Positions 35,263 to 47,901 of a DNA stretch of 64,000 bases are shown piece after piece. The number at the start of each line of letters is the position of its first letter. Position 1 is the stretch's first letter. Where the stretch lies: NCBI RefSeq assembly GCF_030272615.1, contig NC_081413.1:445886538-445950537 (forward strand), given 5' to 3'. The stretch is from Cryptomeria japonica. Its lineage: Eukaryota; Streptophyta; Pinopsida; Cupressales; Cupressaceae. The notes under the pieces are model-generated. The model did no database searches, was not told the DNA's origin, and saw only the letters and a program-made list of their open reading frames with translations. Position numbers and translations under genes: made by a program.

Positions 35263-36790
35263 CCCAATTTCTTAAAATTTACAACCTGAGTGAGGTATAA
35301 TTTATTCCCTAGAATTAGAGGGGATAATAATAAGGTCAAGAAATGGATTGGGATCATAGGTAGACCCAATTGCAATAGAAGGGACCCCACCAAAGGGGGA
35401 TAAAGCTAGGTGGAAGTTATACATTCTCGAGATGAGACCCTGGTAGAGACTTTGGAATTAGACTAAGATAAAAAAGACATAATCCAGAAGGGGAAATTCA
35501 TTCTTATCCCATGTCGGGGATGATTAAACATGGGAAAAATTTGTGTACGGAACCTTCTTTTCTTGCTTCCCGAGGTGAAGTACCCTTACACATTGTTAAT
35601 TTAGTAATATAGACTATAATTTTTAAAAATATTTCAATTAAACTATTTTAAATTTTAATAATATTTGACATATCATTCAATTGCATTTTGAAAATATATA
35701 TTGTATAATCTCTTATATATCATTTATTATACTTTGAAATTTTGACAATATAAAGTATGTAAATTTTTTTATAAAATTAATCATTAAAATGAAAAAGGTC
35801 ATTTTATATATCCTATACAATTTTATGTCATGTTTAGCACCCATTTTGGAGATTGAGCCTAACCTGGTACAAACAAGCTCAATCCGGGCCTAGAACTATA
35901 ATATTTGTCTCACTCCTTTGGCCCTAGACCTTTAGACAATGTAATTGAGCTAGAAAATATTTTTCAATGATACTATCCTATCAATTTAGATCCAAATTTA
36001 AATATTTAGATCTTGGTGCCTATCCCTTAATTAATATAATCTTATGTTATCCTCCCTAGAAAAGGTTATTCATGATAATATAAAAGAAAATATTTCTTTG
36101 ATTTGCAACACATTATAAGAATCTCTCTCTAATCCTCATATTTAAGAATCAATCAAGTGAAAAAGTATAAGGGAATTATCAATAATATAACAATCTAATA
36201 TCAAGTATCATTCATTGTTGATTATTCATCGCTATTATAATGTTGTCCAAAACCTTTTGCATGAATAATTCATGAAAAAAAATCAGCACTACCTTATGTA
36301 AGAGTCAACCAAGGGTTTAGCACCTAAGATCATAAATTTAGTTTATGTTATTCATTTACATGTACTCCTAAGAGACCATACAATTATTCTCATCATTATT
36401 CATTGTTGTTGTGGAAGTGGGAACACCAACATGAGGTTTGACATAGGCAAATCCCTATACATCACAACCTTTTCTTCTGATTTTTATATATAGGTTTAGA
36501 TCTATGAGGCCAACCTTCTAGTGATAGAATTCCATGTCTATATCATAATCATTTGTTATATAATTGAGACTCTCTTATCATGATACTATTATTCTTATAG
36601 TGAACTACATATATTTGCATTCAATTAGACATTGGTACATGGGTGTTCTCATATATGATCATATTGATTATGCTTGATAATATAAGAACTATGTTGTTAG
36701 TTTAGAAATTTTTCCCTTGTAATATGGTACACAATTTAATTTATTATCTAAGATGAATGTTAATGCTATGATATTTCCACAATCCATGTT
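35263..36790. other. anonymous AT-rich DNA with a dispersed repeat
   Basis: No supported gene. 35593-36243 is repeated in direct orientation at 59124-59832. The segment 35280-35590 has short plus-strand open stretches without a recognised family. Confidence 0.5.
35593..36243 (+). repeat. dispersed direct repeat, copy 1
   Basis: Aligns with 59124-59832 through blocks such as TTGACATATCATTCAATT, TTTTGGAGATTG.GCCTAACC, TTGGCCCTAGA, AATTTAGATCCAAATT and TATAATCTTATGTTA. It has no ORF, no visible ends and an unknown class. Confidence 0.7.
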
Positions 36791-37206
36791 GTATTCTCTT
36801 CATTTTTGGGGGATTTGATTATGTATGTATATTTTATGATCAATGTTTTGAATCACCCTCTGTGATTCATCGTTAGGATGAAAAATTCCAAGGAGATGAA
36901 AAATAGTGAGTTGTAGATCTGAGAGAATAAAAAGAGATGTGGGGTAGGAGAGGGCACAAGGATCAAGGGAGAAAAATAATTGAAAAAAACAAAAAACAAA
37001 GGAGAAAAAACCAAATAGCCAATGAGACCACCTAAAAGCTAGGGGACAAAGACCCAAAGAAAAACAATCCAAAGAAAATAAATAAAGTAAAAGCCAATAA
37101 AAAGAAGGAAAAGGAAAAAACCACTAAAAAAAAATAACAACCAAAATAAAGATAATAATAAAATTAAAAAAGGACAATAAAAGGAGAACCTAAAGAATAA
37201 GAAGAT
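36791..37206. repeat. left arm of an inverted repeat pair
   Basis: Reverse complement of about 51222-51630: for example GAGACCACCTAAAAGCTAG against CTAGATTTTAGGTGGTCTC, and GGAGAACCTAAAGAATA against TATTCTATAGGTTCTCC. The arms flank a microsatellite and gypsy E, which inserted between them. Confidence 0.8.
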
Positions 37207-37495
37207 ATGTATATATATGTATATATATTTATATATATGTATGTATGTGTATGTGTATGTGTGTATGTGTGTATGTATATGGGAAAATGGGAAAAGAACG
37301 AAGAGCAAAAGAGAATAAAAGTACAAAACAAACTGCCAAACCAAAAGCGAAACAAAAACGTTGAGCTTTTATTTCACTTTCTATTTGGCTGTTTGTTCCG
37401 TGTTTTTACTCTCTTTTTCTCTTTGTGCTTTTCCCATTTCCACACACACACACATATGTGTGTATAAATATAGGCATATACATATAGATACATAC

Positions 37496-37530
<35 letters not shown>

Positions 37531-37585
37531 TGCAAATATATATTTTCATATTATTATATATATATATATATATATATATAGATAT
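37207..37585. repeat. TA/GTAT/CA microsatellites
   Basis: ATATGTATATATATGTAT-type repeats with GTGTAT units lie at 37207-37285. CACACACACACATATGTG starts at 37442, GTAT repeats lie at 37500-37530 and (TA)n at 37555-37580. These sit in the loop between the inverted arms. Confidence 0.85.
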
Positions 37586-37681
37586 GCATATTTTTTTTAG
37601 TTAGTGTGTTGTCCTTATTTTTGTAGGTTTATATATATTTTTCATATGTTAACTTATTTGTTCTTTTATATATATCATGTG

Positions 37682-38682
37682 TGTGAAGTAGGGTACCTGC
37701 AGGTGCAACACAAACACTCAATAGATCATTACAAGCATGGTTAGAAAATTAAAAGAAAATGAAAGATAAACCATGACAAAGCGATCTATCTCTTCCTAAG
37801 AGATGCAAATATGTATTTTCTCTCATAGCTGGATAAGCAATCCTAGTGACTTCAATACACCTAGATGGAGGATTTGAAATGGTGATGATATGCAAGCTAG
37901 ATGAGATTGATTATGTTAGATTGATCTTTAAGCTAATGATATGCATGATTAAGCTATGATTATGATGCAATTAATCTAGAAAAGAGATTGATTAAGCTAC
38001 ATGATTCAACAATTAGGCTAGAAAATGATCAAATTAAACTAGATCTAAGATGCAATTTCCTATAATAACAATGCTCAAATGATATGCTAGAATGGATAAT
38101 TCCTATAGTAACAATGCTTGAAATGATATGAGATGGGATCCTTTTTTCTCCAAAATGAGAGATATTTATAGGATTTCCAAGGCCAGGGGTGAGGTGGCAG
38201 GAATCAACGATCAAGATTTATTCTAAAGATATCAAGGGTGAAATTGGAGGAGGTTTGAGAGGTGGATAGAGGGAGGGACACTTGTCATCTCTATGGTGAC
38301 AAGTGTTAACGAGCTTTGCTCATAAGAGGGCAAGTGTCCAAGGGAGGAGACATGTGGCCTAAGTGTCATGTGTCTCAAGGGGAGAATATCCACACCATAG
38401 GAGGTTAGGATAAGGAGGTTAGGATGTGCAAGATAGGATAGGGTTAGTTAAACCCAGGGTTAGGTGAAATGGGTTAGGTTAGGAGGATGGCTAGGTTAGG
38501 TGGTTAGAATTTAGGAGGCATGTGGGTAATTTGAATTTAAAAATTCAAATAATAGGAAAAAGGCTAATTAACTTTCAACAACTCATAAATTGATTTGTTT
38601 TAATTTATTAGGGGATTAGAACAAATGAACTAGATGGGAGGAGGATTAACTAATTTAGATTAATTAATCAAAGGGGACTATT
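37682..38682 (-). repeat. 3' LTR of gypsy E, outer part
   Basis: Matches 50050-51045 nearly throughout, for example TGTGAAGTAGGGTACCTGC and GGTTAGGTTAGG-like runs. It stops where the LINE begins and resumes at 44931. Confidence 0.9.
38670..38682. repeat. LINE target-site duplication, left copy
   Basis: AAAGGGGACTATT. GGGGACTATT recurs at 44921-44930 after the A-tract, with a few extra G. Confidence 0.85.
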
Positions 38683-39085
38683 AAGGATTTTCTCTCTCTT
38701 GAAGTTTGGTTATCTTAGGGGGAAAGATGGAGTTGTGCACGAAGGGTTGCAGTGATCGAGGTAGGGAATCAAAGCCCTGGCTCGCGTGAAACTTCTTCTT
38801 GCTAGTGCATCGATGGGAGGGCGGTGAATTCTTGTGCAGGGAGGGGCCTGATCTCAAGGTTGTGGGTGTTTGTGGAGGATTGGTGGCTATGGGAGGTGGG
38901 TTGGTGTTGCGTGTGCCAGGGGCTCGAGTCTCCCTGTGGATTCATAGTTTTCCTGTGGGGAAGGGCGGTTGGGGTCTGATTTGCCCTGTGGTGGAGCTTA
39001 GAAGGGGGGTTGTTTGGTTCCTTGTAGGGGTGTGTGGAGCCCTTGCCCATCTCTTTCTTGGGGTGTTGACTTTTTGTGAGGTTCT
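38683..39085 (+). other. LINE 5' untranslated region
   Basis: GC-richer than its surroundings, with GGTTGTGGGTGTTTGTGGAG-like G-rich stretches. It should hold the internal promoter. An open frame at 38799-39155 lacks family features and overlaps the ORF1 start in another frame. Confidence 0.6.
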
Positions 39086-40513
39086 ATGTCTAGTAGTGGT
39101 GGAAAGGCCTCAAAGGTGTCTCCCAACATGGATTTCCATGTTGTGGTGGGTTTAAAATCCCCATCCCAAATTGTCAAGACCTTTGATAATAACCTTTTTG
39201 CCTCATACTTGGGGTTTGGTAGTGCTGGTGGTGCTCAGATTATGAAGTTAAATGACTGTCTGGAGAGGTGAAGTGAGAGTCCAAGGTTGATTATTCCTTT
39301 GGAGATGATAGCTAAAGATGTTGAATACTTTTCACAACATTTGTTATATTACAAGTTTTTGGGGATGAGGGTTTCTTTGTAGTTTTTGGAGAACTGGGCT
39401 CAGAGGACTTGGGCACCAAAAGGGGAAATGGAGATTATGCTACTAGAAAACAACTACTTCATGGTTACATTCAACTGCATGGAGGATTGCAATAGGGTCT
39501 TTGAAGGAGGCCTGCATTTTTACAACTAGGTGGGGTTGTTCATCAAATCTTGGCATGTGGGGTTTAACCCTTCGGAGGAGCTCCTAAATAATGTCCCAGT
39601 GTGGGTTAGTTTATCGCATTTTTTGGTGGAATGTTGTAAGGAGGATGTGTTGTGGATGCTCACTTCAATGCTTGGGAGGCTAGTTGGATCCTCAACGCAA
39701 ACCTTGGGGAGAAAGGTAATGACTTTCGCTCGTATCTGTATTGAAATTGATGTTAGTAAGACCTTGCTAGATCCTATAGATATGTGTGTGGGATCTTATT
39801 CTTGGGTTCAACAGTTGGATTATGAGACTTTACCATTTTGCTATCATCTGTGTTATGAGTACAGTCATTTCCAGCACAAGTGTCCTAGGTATAAATTGGT
39901 GGTGAGCCAACCTCAACAACCAACCTGTAACATAGATGGGGGTGACAAAGGAAAATATGCCATGTCTGATGAAGTTGTGGGTGCTGATGGTTTTATCCCA
40001 GTTAAGACAAAGAATAGGAATTGGGGATGAAAGAGGTCCCTACAAGAGAGACACGAGGAGGATACGTTTAACAGATTTGAAGCCTTGGATGACCTTACCC
40101 AATAGGAGGTCAACCCGAGGTTAATTCCTTTGTATTAGGGTGCATCAGGGTTGGTCCTTGATAGTGTGAATTGGGACTCTACCCAGGCTCTGCAAGTAGT
40201 TGGGAGTCATCAAATGGTGATGGAACAGCTAGTAGTGGCTCAGTTGGGGCCCATTTCTGGTGTTGAAGTGAAGTTGGCTAGGGGGGATAGTTCTCCCGCA
40301 ACTAAAAAATAGGAACTTGCTGGGGTCAAAAGCAACAAGATCACCTTACATTTGGGTCTTCATCAGAAGGACATTAAGAAAGGAGCAACGAAGTAGATTT
40401 CAAAGGTTGGTAGAAAGAAGGATTTGGATAAGATCAAACTGATGGGGGAGAATTTGGTTGAGTCAGGGTTAGTAAAGACTCTGGATTCTTATTTTTCCAA
40501 TCTTCCAAAATGA
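39086..40513 (+). pseudogene. LINE ORF1 (DUF4283 plus zinc knuckle)
   Basis: A single frame from ATG 39086 (MSSSGGKASKVSPNMDFHVV) to TGA 40511-40513, about 475 codons. The region with WAPKGEMEIMLLENNYFMVT and VWVSLSHFLVECC matches the DUF4283 domain of plant LINE ORF1 proteins. CYHLCYEYSHFQHKC after it stands where the CCHC knuckle (CRxCxxYGHxxxxC) should be, with spacing slightly altered. The C-terminal part is hydrophilic, ending DSYFSNLPK. About nine in-frame stops (for example near 39271, 39380 and 40028) make it a pseudogene. The protein normally binds LINE RNA. Confidence 0.8.
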
Positions 40514-43500
40514 TTGTATTGTCATGGAATGTGAGGGGCTTGAACAATGGCCCTAGACAAAAAGTTGTTTGGGAGTTGATAAGGAGTCATTCTTCTGATG
40601 TCCTTTTCTTCTAGGAAACTAAACTTTTTGTGGAAAGTATGTTGGATTTGTTGCCAAAGATTTGGGGGAGAAGCCACTGTCAGTGTATTGGGGCAGTTGG
40701 CTCCTCTAGAGGGGTGGCCTGTCTTTGGAGCCCCTTGAGGATTCATCCTATTTGGTGGGATGCCTCCAGATCTTCATTATTAGGAATTGCCTCTAGTCTT
40801 GAGATTGGGGAATATATATTGTTTACTAACATTTATGCCCCCACTGATCTTCAGGCTAAGAAGAACTTATGGTCTCATTTTCTTTTATGTGAAGGTTGTT
40901 CCCTTTTCATCCTTGGATTATGGCAGGAAATTTCAATGCCATCTTAGAGTTGAGTGAGAAGAAGGGTGGTGTTATGCGATTGGAACCTTCTTCTTTCCTT
41001 TTCCAGGATAGTATATCATCTTTGCATCTTGTTGACATTAAGCCTGGCAATGGTTTGTTCACTTGGAACAATAGGAGGGTAGGGGAGTATTGGGTTGCAG
41101 AGAGGCTGGATCACTTTCTGGTTTCTAGTTTCTGGGTTGGTGGGGAGTGGTCCACATGTTCCGAGATTCTTGAATGGAGAGGGTCGGACCACTGGCCCAT
41201 TAAGTTGGTATCTTCTTCAGCTCGGGTCGCTTGCTCTCCATTCAAAATCCATCTTATGTGATTACAAGATCCTTCTTTGCAGAATCATATAGTGGAGTGG
41301 TGGAGGAAAGGGAGGCCAGCCTTTGGCATTGCTATGTACACTTTTGCCAAGTAGCTGCAATTTGTTAAGTTTCAGCTTAAATGGTGGAACTGCCAGTGTG
41401 TCAGGAACAATTTTCATGCTAAGAAAGCTGCTCAAATAGTGTTGAATGGTATTACCAGTGAAATTAGAGAGCATGGTTTGTCTGAAGCCTTTCTTAGGGG
41501 GGAAGACAGGGTTGTAAAGGCTTTAGAGGAATGGAAGCTTAGGGAGGAAATATACTAGAAACAAAGAGCTCGTATTGATTGGCTTCAAGTGGGGGACAAG
41601 AATATTGCATTCTTCTTTAATTCAATGAAAGCAAGAAGACATGGCAATTCCATTCGTGTTCTGGTCAATGATAGAGGTGATCAATTTTTATCCTTGCAGG
41701 AGATTTCTAGGGAGTCTTTATAGTATTTTCAGTCCATCTTTAGCGAGGATACTCTAGAGAAATTAGAAGAGGAGAATTAGGTTCTTGCTTGCATTCCTTC
41801 TCTAGTTAGTAGGGAGATGAATGAGTAGCTTATGGGTCCTATTTTTTTGGAATAACTTGAGAGGATTGTTTTTCACATGAGGAAGGGAAAATCTCCTGGA
41901 CTAGATGGGTTCCCGGTTGAATTCTTTCAAGATTTCTGGGATATTATCAAATTGGACTTATTGGAAGTGGTCCAAGAGTCCCAAAGGAATAAGAAGATGC
42001 TTTGGGCTTTGAATGCAACTTTCATTGCACTAATCCCCAAGTATGATGGGGCAAACAGTTAGGCCAGTTCTACCCTATCTCTCTCTATAATGTGAATTAT
42101 AAGATCATCTCTAAGTTGATAGCGGAAAGGTTGAAGAATTTTCTTGAGGATGTCATCTTTGAGGAGCAGAGTGGGTTTGTGGAATGTCACCAAATCTTGG
42201 ATGGTGTGGTTGTTTCTACTGAGACCATAAATTCTATGACAACCTCAAATGAAAAAGCTATGTTTATTAAGTTGGATATGGCTAAGGCTTACGATAGAGT
42301 CCATTGGTCCTTCCTCCAGAAGATCCTTAGGGCTTTTGGCTTTGCTAATGAATGGACCCAATGGGTTATGAGTTGTGTTATGCCTACCTCCTTCTCTATG
42401 CTAATTAATGGAGATCATACTAAGTTATTTGGTTCTTCTAAGGGTCTTCACCAGGGGGACCCCCTCTCCCCTTACTTATTCATTCATTTGGCTGAGGATC
42501 TGGGGAGGCTGATTAAGCATAATGTGGGTATGGGTATTATTTAGGGTTGGAGTTGGGGTAATGACTTGTAGCCACAGTCTCATTTGTAGTTTGTTGATGA
42601 CATGGCCCTAATGGGATTAGCTCAGATCAGAGAAACTACTAATCTACATAAAGTTTTGGATGTTTATCTTGTGGCTTCAGGCCAGTTGATCAATGAGGAT
42701 AAGTCTTCCATTCTCTTCTTCAACACACCTAGAGCTATTCAGAGTAGGATTGTTCATATCTTGAGATTCCAAGTTAGCTCTCTTCCCTTGACTTACCTAG
42801 GTATTCCTATCTTTCATGGTAATCCTCCCAGGGATTCGTGGTAGGGTATCTTTGATAAATTTTGCACAAAGGTTGAACATTGGACACATAGATAGTTATC
42901 CTTTGGTGGGAGGGTTCAACTGATCCAGTCAGTGGTTCAAGCTCTTTCGATTTATCAATGTATGCTACAAGTGGCCCCTAAGTGGTTCTTGAAGGGATTG
43001 GAGTCTCTAGCAAGGCAATTCTTATGGGAAGGCAATCTTTCCTCACACAAATGGTGTCTTGTCAATTGGGACTTGGTGTGTAGCTCGAAACAGCCAGGTG
43101 GGCTTGGTTTAAGGAACTCTATTTTATTTGGGGAGGCTTTGGCAGCTAAAATGTACAGGAGGTGGTGTGTTGAACATGATCGAGGCTGGGCTAGGATTTT
43201 GGCCTACAAATATATGTGGAGGATTTCGAAGGAGGAAATTCGAAGATACAAGCTTGAGGGAAAGGGCTCAATGATTTGGAGCACTCTCAAGTAGGGGGCT
43301 TCTCTTATTAAGGAAGGACTTTTTTGGATATGTAAGAGGGGGGAAGAGGTCCTTTTCTCATATGACTCTTGGGATGGATACCCCCCCATCCTTGATCAGT
43401 TTCCTAACCTTTGGAATCTTTGCCAGAGGTTTTGGGAGGAAGGGTGGTCTAGGGTGAGCAACTTCAAGGTTGTTTATAGGTGTGGGTGACTGGAGTTGGA

Positions 43501-44809
43501 GCAATGGAAGGCTCCTAATGAGTGGCCGGTTGTTAGGATGGATGAAGAGTGTCTTGAGTTGCATGGCATTTTGGTGAGTAGACACTGTAGTTCCCTTAAG
43601 GGTAGGGATGGAGTTGCTTGGTCTCTAAATCCTAAGGGTGTCTTTACTGTGGCTAGTGGGTACCAAGACTTTTTGTTTGATAGACTGGAGGGGAGGGAAG
43701 TGCACTAGTGAAAACATGTGTGGAATAATTTTTCATGGCCGAAGTGTAACTGTTTCACTTGGACTTTGGCTTTGAATAGATTCCTAACTTGGGACAATAT
43801 TCGCAAGCGGGGATTCTTGTGGCCTTCCATTTGTTTTTTGTTTGGTAATGGGGAGGAAGATTCCTCACACCTGTTCTTCAAATGCCCTTTGTCACTTCTT
43901 ATTTGGAATTATTGGTGGGGGGTATGGAAGCATCCTTGTGTTCATGCAGATTCTCTGGTGGAGTTTTGGAGTAGTTTGAGCAGACCTCCTATCTCATCCT
44001 CTTTTCTCCAGACTATCTGGCATATTGGGCCCATTTTCATACTGTGGTACAACTAGCTCAAGAGGAATAAGAGGATCTTTAGGGAGGTCAGACTGTTAGT
44101 TCAGCAAGTGTGGAATAGAATCATTGTTATGATTCTTGAGACAGTGGAAGCTAAATGTGAGGTGCATTTTCCTCTGGATAGAGATGAGGTGGATATTGTG
44201 AGTAGGTTGGGTTTGTAGGAGTTGTCTCCTGCCTCAGCTTGTGTTTGGAGAGGTAGATGTTCTATGAAGAAGGCTCAAAGGGTGGAAAGGTGTATGCCCC
44301 CTTAGGATGAGTTTATCAAGATTAGCACCGATGGCTCCTCTAGGGGTAATCCGGGTCCAACTGGGGTTGGTGTTGTTAGTAGGAGTCATATGGGGGAGGT
44401 ATTTTTATTCTTTTTGATGCATAAAGAGTGATAGTTTAATAAATCTATGGAGGGATTAGCAATTTTCTATGCCCTGGAGCATGCCTTGGAGTTGGGATGG
44501 CGAAAGGTTATCTAATAATCGGATTCACAAATTATTATTAACTTGTTGATTGAGCAGAAGGTGAGTGGGGTTCATTGGCAGCTGGCAGGGATTGTTCACC
44601 AGATTCTTCAAATTAGTACTATGATGGAGAAGGTGTCTTTCATCCAAATTCCTCATGAATGAAATAGAGTAGCTGATTGTTTGGCTAAGTGGACCTCAGA
44701 ATATGGTAATGATTGGAAAGTTGAAGGTTTGGAGCATCTCTCCTTGGATTACTGTCAAGACTTGCAGAAGATCTTTGCCGAGGACATGGATAGTTATGAA
44801 CCTGGATGA
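40510..44809 (+). pseudogene. LINE ORF2: endonuclease, reverse transcriptase, zf-RVT, RNase H
   Basis: Starts MIVLSWNVRGLNNGPRQK; the ATG overlaps the ORF1 stop as ATGA. The AP-type endonuclease shows ETKLF, VACLWSP, TNIYAPTD, (frameshift near 40895) AGNFNAILELSEKKGG and RGSDHWPI at its end (to about 41200). RT: GKSPGLDGFPVEFFQ, SKLIAERLKNFL, EQSGFV, KLDMAKAYDRVHW, GLHQGDPLSPYLF and FVDDMALMG (usual FADD), then LTYLGIPIF. The zf-RVT region near 43720-43960 has FTWTLALNRFLTWDN and HLFFKCP. RNase H near 44306-44690 has STDGSSRGNPGPTGVGVV and PHE*NRVADCLA. ORF2 would be about 1,430 residues. Two frameshifts and many stops are present. Confidence 0.9.
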
Positions 44810-44920
44810 TCTTTGGTTGGGCTCGTGGTTCCTTTTTGGGGCTTTGGGGCTCTAGTTCTCTTTGTAATTCTCGATTCTGATTTTGAATAAAGTTTTTACC
44901 CCTTTATTAAAAAAAAGGGG
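44810..44920 (+). terminator. LINE 3' UTR, poly(A) signal and tail
   Basis: TCTTTGTAATTCTCGATTC leads to AATAAA at 44886-44891, then CCTTTATTAAAAAAAA. The tail is short and is followed by G bases and the duplicated target. Confidence 0.75.
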
Positions 44921-44930
44921 GGGGACTATT

Positions 44931-45076
44931 GAAATGAACTTATTAAATAAATACTTAGATTTATTAATAAGTAGATGAAAGGGATTTAATCAAATTTCTA
45001 ATGAATTCAATTAAATTAGGAAAGGGGATTAATTAAATAATTGCTCATTTAATTAATTATCTTCAAACCATTTTAT
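44931..45076 (-). repeat. 3' LTR of gypsy E, inner part (truncated)
   Basis: GAAATGAACTTATTAAATAA onward matches 51045-51185 in the 5' LTR. It stops at CCATTTTA; the last bases including GTGTATACA are missing at the pol deletion. Confidence 0.85.
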
Positions 45077-46100
45077 GAAGGATGTTAAATCCTTTTCCAT
45101 ACTTTTCAGTGGGTATCCAGATATTGTTGATCTTTTGTTGGACTTCTTCATCCTTGTATAGCCACCGTAGCACATATTTGTCTTTTGTTTCCTCTGATAA
45201 GGTCCCAGCACTAACAGATGCTCCATCAAATATTGGAAGATGTTTCACAATTGGTTGTTGTTTAGAGTTTGATGGTTTTCCATAGGATTTAGGAGAAAGT
45301 GGTAATTGGGATATTGAATATTCTCTATTCCCTCGATCTCTTTGCTACACTTGTTTTTCCATACTTGACAAAATTGAGGCAAATGATTTTTCTTTGGATT
45401 GTGTGTTCAAAGACAATGCCTCCCTATTATGAGGAGCAATGACCTCTTGAGTTGGTTTTAGATTACTATAGTACCGAAATGGATTTGAATCTACTGAGAT
45501 CGTGATTTCCTACCCATTGTAGGGAAATTATAGGCACTGATGATATGTTGATGAAACAACTTGTATGTCATGTATCCAGGGTATTCCCAAGAGTATGTTG
45601 TATGATAAGTCCAAGTCTAGAACTTAGCATGTTGTGTCTTTCTGCAAAGGTCCAACTCTAATGGGTAACATCACAATTCCCTTAGAGGAACACTCTTCTT
45701 CATCATATGCTTTGATGGTGATATTTTTCTGGGGATCATCTACATCTTCTGAATAACCTAGAGCATGGACAAGATTTAATGAGAAAATGTTTAAGCCAGC
45801 TCTCCCATCTATTAGGATACGTTTAACTCGTGTCTTATGAATGAGTATTTCAATATGCAAGGGAGCATTATGGGGATATTGCAAGGACATGTCATCTTTT
45901 TCGGTGAATGATAAGCACTGAGGGGTTGTGAGATGCCCCACCATGGTTTGGAATTGATCTATATCAAGATCCTTAGACACTATTGTATCTAATAATTCTT
46001 GTTCAATAATTTCTTTATGTGCAAGTGAAAGTTTTTAAAGTTCCAAGATGGATATTTGTGCGGGTGTTTTCTATAATTCATCCACTAGACTATATTGTTT
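45063..46100 (-). pseudogene. gypsy E protease and start of G-patch
   Basis: The protease shows RILIDGRAGLNIFSLNLVHA (Asp-Gly-Arg-Ala in place of DGGS/DTGA), ITIKAYDEEE and IVMLPIRVGPLQ (45980-45624). The following frame near 45540-45480 keeps YNG.EITISVDSNPF-like sequence. At 45248-45063 the minus strand reads YVLRWLYKDEEVQQKIN and EKYGKGFNILHKMV, the lead-in to the G-patch, and then stops at the LTR. The Arg in the active-site triplet and several stops suggest an inactive enzyme even apart from the deletion. Confidence 0.75.
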
Positions 46101-47901
46101 TGTAGTTGATGACATGTTAGTGGTAGGACCCGGCAAAACAACTTTAGCTTTGCTTCTTGTGATAGCATGAGCAGGTTCTTGAGGTTGTTTTTCTTTAACT
46201 ACAATCACATTTACCACATTATCATATACATGAGTGTAGTTTACATTTGTTTTACCCTTACCATTATGTGTTGCTGATGATTCACCCTTCTCATAGTTTG
46301 GAAGCAGAGTTTTAGAAGTTGTATGAGATTCATTTATCGTATGTCCATCCAGAGATCACTCCATTATCAATCAAATATTGGATGACATGTTTCCACCACC
46401 GACAATTATCTGTGTGACGTCCTTTGTTTCAATGAAAATCACAATAATGGTCATCATTCTACCAAGAGGGTTTCACTTGAGGTTCGTAGTTTCTTCCTTT
46501 TGGCAAAGTAATCAATTTGTTTGTGAGAAGAATCTTTACTGCTAACCCAAGTGGTTCTCCAATATTTCTAAATTTCCTTCAAAAGAAATTGTTGAAAGTT
46601 GTTTTTTGGTGATTGTTGTTTTGTTGAGCTGATGCTGAGTGAGTGGATAAATTGAAAACTGGTTGTTTTGGTTTTACATTGTTGTTATCCAATATCCCAT
46701 CATTGACAATATTTTGATTTCTATTCCAAAATTTAGGCTTATCATTGTTATTGTTCTAACATTGTGGTTAGGAGGATTAACTCCTTCTTTGTATAGCTTC
46801 AACTCACCCTTCTTTACCATAGCTTCTTCCATTTTGATACCATTATCAATCATCTTTTCAAAATTTTGATGGCATTGCATTTTTAGATGATAGCTCATTT
46901 GTCCATTTAGGTTGTTGATGAATATGTCTATTTTTTCGTATTCTAGCACGGTTCGAAGATATCATGAAGCTAACCGCCTCCATCTTGGTAGAAATGTCAT
47001 GAAAGGTTCTCCACTTTTTTGTTTGGTATTACATAGGTCTAGCATTGTGACCTCATGTTCAATGTTGTAAGAGTATTGCAAAACAAACTTATCCACCAAT
47101 TTTGTGAATGATCTAATTCCAGGTGGAAGTTTGGAGAACCACTCCATAGCTAGTCCTTTAGCTCTTTGGAAATAATCTCATCAGGTATGTATCCTCATGT
47201 GAAAACTCCATACTCATTGTGCAAAATTCTCGTATATGATCTTGGGTATTAGTGCTTCCATTATATTTATCATATTGAGGAGTTTCACAACCTATAGAAA
47301 ATGGTATCATGTTTTGATTTCTATCGAATGGGTAAGGACATATTTCTTGAAGCAAGTATCTTTTGGTAGTTCCTCTTTGCATATCTTGAATTTATCTTTG
47401 TAGTGTTTGTATTTGTTCTATAAGAGCTGTGATAGGATTATCAATGTGATTTTTTCTTGTATAACCATGTGTGTGTGTTCTAGTATGATAGTGATCTCTT
47501 CTTGTATCATCCCGACTCTTTCTTGTGTCCTCATTAGATTTGACATGGTTGAGAATTTCCATGTCATCCTTTTTGGGAATGAAAGTTTCCTCGTTAGTTC
47601 TTGTGTTATCAGGAATTGATGCATCGTCATTTTTGTGACCAAAAATATCCTTGTATCGTTCATTATCATAGAAAAGGTCACTAGTCTTTTGTCCTAATTA
47701 TCTTACATCAAAATCTTGGTGGAGTGTAGCACCAGATTTTGCTAACATTAGGAAGTATTTTTCTTTTTCTCCCTCCAATATTTTCACCATAAATTTATCA
47801 AATTTTGGATCTTGTTTGATTTCTCTGAGATGTTGTTCTGTTATTTCCCCTTCTTCTTGTATTTTATTTTTGTGTTCCATGTTCCTATAATATTTAGTCA
47901 T
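46101..47901 (-). pseudogene. gypsy E gag
   Basis: Reading leftward from ATG 47901: MTKYYRNMEHKNKIQEEGEI, then an Arg-rich region, the gag core with LLQEICPYPFDRNQNMIPFS, CETPQYDKYNGSTNTQDHIR and THLMRLF-like DTYLMRLFPKS, then MEWFSKLPPGIRSFTKLVDK and FMTFLPRWRRLAS, and later EYEKIDIFINNLNGQMSYHL. Near 46440-46380 a zinc-knuckle-like CDFH..KGRHTDNC with a stop is present. At least five frame breaks. The order matches gag of element D (LFPKSLIGDALAWFSSLP there), confirming the family. Confidence 0.8.

Larger units (their letters stand above)
38683..44920 (+). mobile_element. full-length L1-type LINE with RNase H
   Basis: About 6.2 kb inserted in the gypsy E LTR, bounded by GGGGACTATT duplications and ending in a short A-run. 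It has a 5' UTR (38683-39085), ORF1 (39086-40513), ORF2 (40510-44809), an AATAAA signal at 44886-44891 and a tail. Being 5'-complete is uncommon for a LINE copy. Both ORFs carry stops. Confidence 0.9.

Noticed and set aside
36800-37600. Hydrophobic membrane-protein-like ORFs
   Set aside because: Translations of A-rich and TA/CA simple repeats; no start context or homology.
38799-39155. 118-codon plus-strand ORF near the LINE start
   Set aside because: Lies in the LINE 5' UTR, overlaps ORF1 in another frame, has no family features, and its Gly/Val/Trp make-up reflects G-rich DNA.
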